This document shows positions 30,780 through 36,005 of a stretch of 36,005 nt of DNA, in pieces. Location: assembly GCA_033763635.1 (NCBI GenBank), contig JANRKG010000484.1:1-36005 (forward strand), in the 5' to 3' direction. Position numbers and translations under genes: made by a program. The notes beneath the pieces were generated by a model. It made no database searches. It was not told where the DNA came from and saw nothing but the letters and a program-made list of their open reading frames with translations. Numbering within the stretch: position 1 is the stretch's first letter; each line of letters starts with the position of its first letter. Origin of the DNA: JANRKG01 sp033763635. GTDB taxonomy: Bacteria > Cyanobacteriota > Cyanobacteriia > GCF-001939115.

Positions 30780-32393
30780 TCACATCTTAGCAATCCTACT
30801 AAGAGAGAATTTTTGGGTCGGGCTAATGTTAACTCCCTGGATTCCCTTCTGGGCGAAAGCATACTCCTTTGTTTGCACGAGAGGCACATAGGGAACGTCT
30901 TCCACCAACAATTGCTGAAGTGCGCCGATCGCCTCCTTTCGCGTTTGCGGATTGGCGGTTTGGCGTTGCTGGCTCACCCACTGATTGGCTTTGGGATTGT
31001 AGTAAAACGACCCCTGGGACTGGCTTCCCCCCCGATCGCACCCCTTTGCCTCCGATCCCTGAGAGCATTCCAGAAAGGGCTGAAGATAGGTATCGGGATC
31101 ATAAAAGTCGGGATACCAACTGAGTAAAAAGGCTGGATAAACGCCTCGATCGAGGTTTTGATTTGCGGTTGCCGAATCCACTCCATTTAATTCCAGGCGC
31201 ATCATCCCTCCCAGCGTTTCCTCCGCCGTCGCCTTCAGCACACTTGCCATCAAGGTTCGCACCGCCGAATTGGCAGGATACCAGAGGGGTAAGACCAGCG
31301 GCTGGCTGGGGGAGAACCCAGCTTGTGTCAGTAATTGTTTCGCCAGGGTTGCATTGCCATCCCCATATTTTTCTTGAAACACAGGTTGGGAAACAGCAAA
31401 ATTGCGAGGAATCAAGCTGTAAAGTGGTTCCGCCTGTCCCTGAAACACCCGATCGCGAATCAGGGTCCGGTTTACCATCGCTGCGATCGCCTGTCGCACC
31501 CGGTCATTATCAACAGGTTTTTGCCGCAAATTCAAGGCCAGATAATAGACCGCGCTCCCCTGCCCCTCAATGACCTGCCAGCCTCCCGCTGCGGCTCCTT
31601 GTTGCAAACTCTGAACCTGCTCTGGTTCTAGATTCTGGTAAGCGACATCCACCGCAGCCGTGCGAAACGCATTGAACAGGTTGGCAGGACTGGAGAATAA
31701 CTGAATATTCACCCCCTGATTCACAGGTTTTTCGCCCCAGTAGCGATCGAACACTTCCAGTTGCAGGGAATCAGGGCCATATCGCGCCAGACGGTACGGT
31801 CCCGTTCCCACAAAAGCATCGGGTTTAAATTGACCGGGACCGATCGTATATGCCTTCGGAGAAACCGCACAGGTGCCGGAAAAGGTAAGCAGGGAAGTCA
31901 GGGCGGCAAAGGGTTGTTTCAGACGAATCGTTAACTCAAATTCCCCCGTTGCCTCGATCGATTGCACCTTATCCGCCAAGAGAAACGAAGGTTGACCAGC
32001 ATTTTGCACAAAGCGCCGCAAGGAAAAAGCCATCGCTTCGGCATTAAAAGGCGTACCATCATGGAACACAACCCCTTGCCGGAGGGGAATCGTATAGGTG
32101 CGTCCATCCGAACTGATGTCAGGAAGGGTGGTTGCCAGTTGGGGCTGAATTTCCGTTCCAGCAACATTGTAAGTGTAGAGACGATCGCCCAGATTTCCCA
32201 AAATCAACCCCGGAAAAATCTCATAGGCATCTGCTGGGTCCAGAGTGCGAATGCGAGCCGTCGTCCCTAAAATAATCCGCCCTTGGGGTGCCTGGGTAGG
32301 TGGGGGAGTTTCCTGTACAGGTTGCCGACTGCAACTGACCAACACCAATAAAAGCGCTGCCATCATCAGCAAACTACGTTGAACCCACCGCAT
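30780..32393 (-). CDS. Peptide ABC transporter substrate-binding lipoprotein (OppA/DppA, SBP_bac_5 family)
   Basis: 537 residues from the ATG at 32393, chosen because GAGGAG lies 4 nt upstream and a lipoprotein signal begins there (MRWVQRSLLMMAALLLVLVS, then lipobox Cys). The longer frame from 32483 would place 30 non-hydrophobic residues before the signal and overlap the tmRNA promoter. Family blocks include TLDPADAYEIFPG, YTIPLRQGVVFHDGTPFNAE, GTGPYRL, YYLALNLRQKPVDNDRVRQA, and YPDFYDPDTYLQPF. It binds oligopeptides or similar ligands outside the inner membrane. The window has no cognate Opp/Dpp permease or ATPase, so this is an orphan binding protein. A downstream secreted protein may share its transcript. 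Confidence 0.9.
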   Translation of the reverse strand: MRWVQRSLLMMAALLLVLVSCSRQPVQETPPPTQAPQGRIILGTTARIRTLDPADAYEIFPGLILGNLGDRLYTYNVAGTEIQPQLATTLPDISSDGRTYTIPLRQGVVFHDGTPFNAEAMAFSLRRFVQNAGQPSFLLADKVQSIEATGEFELTIRLKQPFAALTSLLTFSGTCAVSPKAYTIGPGQFKPDAFVGTGPYRLARYGPDSLQLEVFDRYWGEKPVNQGVNIQLFSSPANLFNAFRTAAVDVAYQNLEPEQVQSLQQGAAAGGWQVIEGQGSAVYYLALNLRQKPVDNDRVRQAIAAMVNRTLIRDRVFQGQAEPLYSLIPRNFAVSQPVFQEKYGDGNATLAKQLLTQAGFSPSQPLVLPLWYPANSAVRTLMASVLKATAEETLGGMMRLELNGVDSATANQNLDRGVYPAFLLSWYPDFYDPDTYLQPFLECSQGSEAKGCDRGGSQSQGSFYYNPKANQWVSQQRQTANPQTRKEAIGALQQLLVEDVPYVPLVQTKEYAFAQKGIQGVNISPTQKFSLSRIAKM

Positions 32394-32397
32394 CTGT

Positions 32398-32403
32398 CTC
32401 CTC
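32398..32403 (-). promoter_or_regulatory. GAGGAG Shine-Dalgarno of the peptide-binding lipoprotein
   Basis: On the minus strand GAGGAG precedes the ATG at 32393 by four nucleotides. This supports the shorter start with the lipoprotein signal. Confidence 0.6.
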
Positions 32404-32469
32404 ACTCGCGTATTTCTCCCAATCCTGTCTGATTCCAACCCTCGAAGCGAAGCAGGTTTTCGGTTCGCC

Positions 32470-32499
32470 GTCACACCCTGCATAATTGTGCGCTACAAT
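32470..32499 (+). promoter_or_regulatory. Predicted promoter of tmRNA
   Basis: TACAAT (32494-32499) as -10 and GTCACA (32470-32475, four of six matches to TTGACA) as -35, 18 bp apart. The implied start is a few bases before the mature tmRNA 5' end at 32516, as expected for a precursor trimmed by RNase P. Confidence 0.4.
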
Positions 32500-32515
32500 C
32501 AAGATACAACCACGA

Positions 32516-32897
32516 GGGGCTGTAACGGTTTCGACGGGTTGGCGAACACTGCTTCGTGATACAGGCCGAGAGTGAACCTTCTCTCGTAAATCCTGGGTTC
32601 AAACAACGTACATGCGAACAACATCGTACCTTTTGCTCGTAAGCAAGTTGCTGTTGCTTAATTAACCCTTCAAGGTTCGAGCGTCTGTAATTTGACTCCG
32701 TTAAGGATTGCAGACAAAACCCCAACGGATGCTCCAGTAATGCTTCTCAGGTCTGTTACTGGCTAAGATTTGACCTGAGCATCCCACCATCCGGGATAAG
32801 GGATGGTCCCTGCCCTGAGGGTTTGAAGGGCTAAGCCTGTGAAGGATCGATAGGTAAATACCCAATTCGGACACGGGTTCGACTCCCGTCAGCTCCA
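32516..32897 (+). ncRNA. ssrA: Transfer-messenger RNA (one-piece tmRNA)
   Basis: About 382 nt. The 5' GGGGCTG pairs with the 3' CAGCTCC (one G-U) to make the acceptor stem, followed by discriminator A; the CCA is not encoded. The T-arm is GGACACGGGTTCGACTCCCG. The tag frame is at 32614-32661 and reads ANNIVPFARKQVAVA followed by TAA. This is the cyanobacterial tag core ANNIV.FARK with an unusual end. The RNA rescues stalled ribosomes and marks the released protein for proteolysis, acting with SmpB. The 5' and 3' parts are continuous, so it is not the permuted two-piece form. A family A repeat starts 15 bp downstream and may end transcription. Confidence 0.96.
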
Positions 32898-32911
32898 TTG
32901 ACTAGATTGTT

Positions 32912-33030
32912 TTAGGAGATTTCTAGAAAAGAGTTTACCTGGGGATTGCCCTTCGACTTCGCTCAGAGCGCGGGTGCTGGTTGAGCGAAGCCGAAACCAG
33001 CGGGTAGATTGTTTTTCAGAAATCTCCTGG
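32912..33030. repeat. Nested-palindrome element, family A, copy 4
   Basis: The outer ends are TTTAGGAGATTTCTAGAAAA and the complement of TTTTTCAGAAATCTCCTGG, with AGGAGATTTCT exact in both. The inside has GCCCTTCGACTTCGCTCAG and GCTGGTTGAGCGAAGCCGAA halves. It fills most of the gap between tmRNA and the membrane-protein gene. A reading frame from GTG 32974 runs through its right half into that gene in frame but is unlikely to be translated. Confidence 0.85.
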
Positions 33031-33072
33031 ATTTCTGCTAAATTTTTGCCAATCGATTTGCCAGATTTTTTC

Positions 33073-33771
33073 ATGATTGCCCGCTGCTTGAAACAATTCA
33101 CCCAGTTTCTATCCAGGCGGCGGGTGCAGATCGTTCTTGTCTGGATGATCGCAATTCTGGCTTACTGCTTGAGTCCATTGCGGTTGTTATTGAATCGCGA
33201 AATGCTCATCGCGTTTCTCACAACTCTGGGCATTTGGAGTCCTTTCCTCTTCGCTGGACTGTATGCCATTTCAATGGTGCTGGGCTTTCCGACCGTGATT
33301 TTTACGATCGCAGGGGGAGCCGTTTTTGGTCTGCCTTGGGGCACCCTGTATTCTGTGCTGGGTGCCACCCTCGGAGCAATGGGCGCGTTTGGCCTGAGTC
33401 GTTATCTGCTCCGGTCCTGGACCGAACAACGGTATGGTCATCACCCGACTTTGCAGAAGTTTCAGAACGGAATTAGCAGGCGGGCACTGCTGTTTGTCAT
33501 CTCCGTGCGGTTTATTCCAGTCACCCCCTTTAATCTTGAGAATTACCTGTTTGGATTAACCCCCGTTCCCTGGAAACCCTACTGCCTGGGAACGATCGTC
33601 GGCATCATTCCGGGCACGATCGCTTATACCTGGGTCGGTGTGACAGGTGCTCAAGCATTGGAAGGCGGAAGTGCCGTTTCCTTCCTGCTGGCAGTTAGTT
33701 TTCTATTTCTCCTTTCTGCAACCCCCCTTGCTTTTTTCTACTGGCGCGATCGTCGCTCCTTCAGCAAGTGA
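33073..33771 (+). CDS. TVP38/TMEM64 (DedA-type, SNARE-associated) family membrane protein
   Basis: 232 residues from the ATG at 33073. It has about six hydrophobic segments. The family core begins GFPTVIFTIAGGAVFGLPWG, continues through GATLGAMGAFGLSRYLLR, and includes the re-entrant region VRFIPVTPFNLENYLFGLT. The C-terminus WRDRRSFSK is basic. Members sit in the cytoplasmic or thylakoid membrane and have been linked to lipid movement; no substrate can be named here. The longer in-frame start at 32974 (GTG) would place repeat-derived residues at the N-terminus and is rejected. The gene is convergent with the GIY-YIG gene, 20 bp apart. Confidence 0.9.
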   Translation: MIARCLKQFTQFLSRRRVQIVLVWMIAILAYCLSPLRLLLNREMLIAFLTTLGIWSPFLFAGLYAISMVLGFPTVIFTIAGGAVFGLPWGTLYSVLGATLGAMGAFGLSRYLLRSWTEQRYGHHPTLQKFQNGISRRALLFVISVRFIPVTPFNLENYLFGLTPVPWKPYCLGTIVGIIPGTIAYTWVGVTGAQALEGGSAVSFLLAVSFLFLLSATPLAFFYWRDRRSFSK

Positions 33772-33791
33772 AGTCAGGATGTATTTATCTC

Positions 33792-34376
33792 TCAATTCAC
33801 AAAAGGCGTTCCCCAAAACTCCCAATTTTCCTTATTGAAGGGCGATCGCCACTTATAAATGAGCGTTGATTCGAGTTTGCGTCGCTGACGGTAATCTTGC
33901 GGCGCATGGTTCCAGAAAGCAATACTGAGGGATGTGGGAAGTTGGTTCGTGTAGTGAGCTTGCTGGTAATTGAGCAGGTAACGTTTGCAATCGTGTTCCC
34001 CTTTCCAACGCTGATTTGAGTGAACCGTCTCCCCCACATAAAGAAGAATTGGCCCTTCATAATCGATGACAAAATAGAGGGCAGCGACCCCCTGTTCGTG
34101 AACCTGCCAGCGCCAAAACTGCGTATTCTGCCGAGGCAGTTGAAAAGGATCGATGCACTCTGGATCGGGCAGAGAAATTGCGGGTTGCAGATCAAACAAC
34201 GTGCCCTGTTCGATGGAACCCTGGGTGAATCTTTGCTGCTGGTAATCCCAGACTCGCTGCTTCCACTGTTGCAAAGCCTCAGAAGAGACCCTGACCTCTT
34301 CAGGCGGCGCACAGGAGTAGGTGCCCATCTGGTCACGGGCAAAAAAGGATAGTTGGCGATCGTCGGATGGAGTCAA
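33792..34376 (-). CDS. GIY-YIG nuclease family protein
   Basis: 194 residues if translation begins at the TTG at 34376; the first in-frame ATG (34328) would give 178. The N-terminal ~90 residues are specific (SCAPPEEVRVSSEALQQWKQ). The C-terminal half has the GIY-YIG fold: ALYFVID for the first strand, LLYVGET for the YIG strand (Tyr113, Gly115), an Arg/Lys-rich helix, Glu169 in RRKLESTLIYKWRSPFN as the metal ligand, and NKENW at the end. The first motif is degenerate (LYF instead of GIY). It is probably a cyanobacterial GIY-YIG protein with a stand-alone role; a DNA substrate is inferred. It is divergent from the gamma-glutamyltransferase gene. Confidence 0.83.
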   Translation of the reverse strand: MTPSDDRQLSFFARDQMGTYSCAPPEEVRVSSEALQQWKQRVWDYQQQRFTQGSIEQGTLFDLQPAISLPDPECIDPFQLPRQNTQFWRWQVHEQGVAALYFVIDYEGPILLYVGETVHSNQRWKGEHDCKRYLLNYQQAHYTNQLPTSLSIAFWNHAPQDYRQRRKLESTLIYKWRSPFNKENWEFWGTPFVN

Positions 34377-34401
34377 GGCGTTATCTAGCGAAATGGCGAT
34401 T

Positions 34402-34423
34402 AGAATGACACCAGAATGACACT
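34402..34423. repeat. Direct 11-bp repeat in a divergent promoter
   Basis: AGAATGACACC and AGAATGACACT follow head to tail in the 74-bp gap between two divergent genes. The 11-bp period is close to one helical turn, so the pair could be a protein-binding site. A TATAGA (34427-34432) downstream is a possible -10 for the plus-strand gene. Confidence 0.45.
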
Positions 34424-34450
34424 AGATATAGAGATTTTTCAATCCCCCTT

Positions 34451-36005
34451 ATGCAACTTCACAATTTAACCCATTATCCCTATCCATCAGGTCGGCGTGT
34501 GGTGATGGGGTCACAAGCAGCCCTGGCAACCAGTCAACCGCTCGCCACCCTGGCAGGTATGGAAATGATTTGGGCTGGGGGAAATGCGGTGGATGCGGCC
34601 ATCGCGATGGCGATCGCCCTTACCGTTGTAGAACCTACCTCTAATGGCATTGGTTCCGATGCCTTTGCCCTGGTGTGGGATGGAACCTTACATGGCCTGA
34701 ACGGTTCCGGGCGAAGCGCCCGCACGTTAGCAGCAGAACAGATAGCAGCGTTGCGGGAAATTCCGACCTACGATTGGTTAGCAGTGACGGTTCCAGGGGC
34801 GGTATCAGCCTGGGCTGCCCTGTGGGAACGGTGGGGGAAATTGCCTTTTGAGCAGTTGTTTCAACCTGCCATTCGCTACGCAGAGTCGGGCTTTCCCGTT
34901 TCACCAGAGACGGCCCGCGCCTGGAAACGAGCAGAAGCCATTTATCTGCCGTTGACGGGTCCTGAATTCCAACCCTTTCAGCAGGTGTTTTTTCCCACAG
35001 GACAGGCTCCGGGGGCAGGGAAACTCTGGGGCAGCGCGGCCCATGCTCGAACCTTGAGAACGATCGCCCAGAGCGGCGGAGCCAGCTTTTACCGGGGAGA
35101 TCTGGCAGAACGAATTGCGAACTTTGCCAGCAGTACGGGTGGCTTTCTCACGAAGGAAGATCTGGCACAGCATCAGGTAGATTGGGTCCAACCGATTTCT
35201 ACGACCTATCGGGGGTTAACGGTTTGGGAAATGCCACCGAACACCCAGGGCATTGCGGCCCTGATGGCCTTGAACATTTTAGAAGGGTTTGACCTGGCCC
35301 AATATCCCCGTGAGTCGATCGCCAGCTATCATCTGCAAATCGAAGCGATGAAACTTGCTTTTGCTGATGTGTATCACCATGTTTCTGATCCGCAAAGCAT
35401 GGAAGTTTCGCTTGAAAGACTGCTGGACAAGGCTTATGCTGCCCACCGCAGAAGATACATCGACGATCGGGCCATTCCCCTGGCGGAACCGGGATTGCCC
35501 CGGGGTGGCACGGTGTATCTGGCTGCCGCCGATCAGGACTTGATGGTGTCGTTCATCCAATCTAACTATGAAGGATTTGGAAGCGGCATTCTCGTTCCAG
35601 AAACTGGAATTGCCCTGCACAATCGCGGATCGGGCTTCAATCTGGAACCCAATCATCCCAATTGCCTGGGACCGAGTAAACGTCCGTTTCACACGATTAT
35701 CCCCGGCTTTCTCTCCCAGGATGGGCAACCACTGGGACCGTTTGGGGTGATGGGTGCCCCCATGCAACCTCAGGGCCATGTGCAAGTTGTGGTAAACCTG
35801 ATGGATTACCATTTGAATCCCCAAGCTGCGCTAGATGCCCCCCGTTGGCGATTTCTAGAGGAAAATCGGGTTTTGTTAGAGAGTGCAACCCCCCAGGCCG
35901 TGATTGAAGGCTTGCGCGATCGTCAGCATCACATCCAGGTCAGCCCCGAAGTCGGTCTATTCGGCAAAGGCCAGATGGTATTGCGCCAAGAGAGGGTATT
36001 GATTG
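34451..36005 (+). CDS. ggt: Gamma-glutamyltransferase family protein (C-terminus beyond window)
   Basis: 518 codons are visible and the frame is still open at the window end, so only a short tail is missing. It begins MQLHNLTHYP and lacks an obvious signal peptide, so it may be cytoplasmic, unlike classic periplasmic GGT. Family blocks include GGNAVDAAIAMAIALTVVEP, SNGIGSDAFALVW, the GLNGSGRSAR loop, MPPNTQGIAALMALNILEG and GFGSGILVPETGIALHNRGS. The predicted self-processing nucleophile is Thr354 in RGGTVYLAAADQD. This matches YwrD-like members, where TVYLAAAD replaces the TTHFSV motif of classic GGTs. The family transfers or hydrolyses gamma-glutamyl groups; the substrate is uncertain. The gene is divergent from the GIY-YIG gene. 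Confidence 0.9.
   Translation, partial: MQLHNLTHYPYPSGRRVVMGSQAALATSQPLATLAGMEMIWAGGNAVDAAIAMAIALTVVEPTSNGIGSDAFALVWDGTLHGLNGSGRSARTLAAEQIAALREIPTYDWLAVTVPGAVSAWAALWERWGKLPFEQLFQPAIRYAESGFPVSPETARAWKRAEAIYLPLTGPEFQPFQQVFFPTGQAPGAGKLWGSAAHARTLRTIAQSGGASFYRGDLAERIANFASSTGGFLTKEDLAQHQVDWVQPISTTYRGLTVWEMPPNTQGIAALMALNILEGFDLAQYPRESIASYHLQIEAMKLAFADVYHHVSDPQSMEVSLERLLDKAYAAHRRRYIDDRAIPLAEPGLPRGGTVYLAAADQDLMVSFIQSNYEGFGSGILVPETGIALHNRGSGFNLEPNHPNCLGPSKRPFHTIIPGFLSQDGQPLGPFGVMGAPMQPQGHVQVVVNLMDYHLNPQAALDAPRWRFLEENRVLLESATPQAVIEGLRDRQHHIQVSPEVGLFGKGQMVLRQERVLI

Noticed and set aside
32839..32897. tRNA-like T-arm and acceptor sequence as a separate tRNA gene
   Set aside because: It is the 3' half of the tRNA-like domain of tmRNA and pairs with its 5' end. 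I found no independent tRNA gene in the window.
32471..32898. Antisense open frames across the tmRNA
   Set aside because: The locus is explained by tmRNA with acceptor stem, T-arm and tag frame.
33797..34342. 181-codon frame overlapping the GIY-YIG gene on the same strand
   Set aside because: The other frame carries the GIY-YIG motifs. This one has an implausible Ser/Arg-rich composition.

Overview
The window looks like a piece of a cyanobacterial chromosome. The HIP1 octamer GCGATCGC and its core CGATCG recur throughout (for example 4161-4168 and 5544-5551). The gene families are typically cyanobacterial: a two-partner secretion (TPS) exoprotein with a CHAT protease, PAS/GAF histidine kinases with bilin-type GAF domains, a Nat/Liv amino-acid transporter, and a tmRNA whose tag begins ANNIVPFARK. 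I cannot name the genus; a filamentous Leptolyngbya/Oscillatoria-like genome is a guess.

Layout. 1-5432: a tight co-directional cluster made of the C-terminal part of a haemagglutinin-like TPS exoprotein, its ShlB/FhaC outer-membrane transporter, and an exported TPR-CHAT caspase-like protein; an orphan ABC-2 permease follows (5489-6262). 6263-7129: a gene-free, repeat-rich stretch. 7130-13557: a hybrid histidine kinase, LarE, and a convergent 1112-residue hybrid kinase with a cyanobacteriochrome-like GAF. 13668-16305: an aldo/keto reductase, a basic AT-hook-like DNA-binding candidate, and an FxLYD membrane protein. 16302-20970: a hookless SbcC/Rad50-like ATPase, CobO, a small cyanobacterial protein and a ferritin-like di-iron protein. 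21244-24534: a small membrane protein and a PAS-GAF-GAF histidine kinase whose first GAF carries both cysteines of a DXCF cyanobacteriochrome. 24778-30288: a complete five-gene branched-chain/neutral amino-acid ABC transporter. 30289-36005: a secreted hypothetical protein, an orphan peptide-binding lipoprotein, tmRNA, a TVP38/DedA-type membrane protein, a GIY-YIG protein, and a gamma-glutamyltransferase-like gene that runs off the window end.

How things fit together. The TPS cluster would export a large adhesin-like repeat protein. The CHAT protein is predicted to be exported and could process the passenger or act with it at the envelope. The two bilin-type kinases and the third kinase form a sensory cluster, and two of the three carry the Cys-His chromophore-attachment motif. 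The Liv/Nat operon and the orphan peptide-binding protein are nutrient uptake functions; the gamma-glutamyltransferase may feed the same peptide and amino-acid economy (inference).

A second layer is repetitive DNA. A roughly 115-bp nested palindrome occurs four times (6848, 6962, 10107, 32912). A second palindromic family occurs twice (6315, 24531). There is also a 106-bp element with 14-bp inverted ends (21126) and two unrelated triplicated 13-mers. Element ends coincide with the stop codons of larE and of two histidine-kinase genes.
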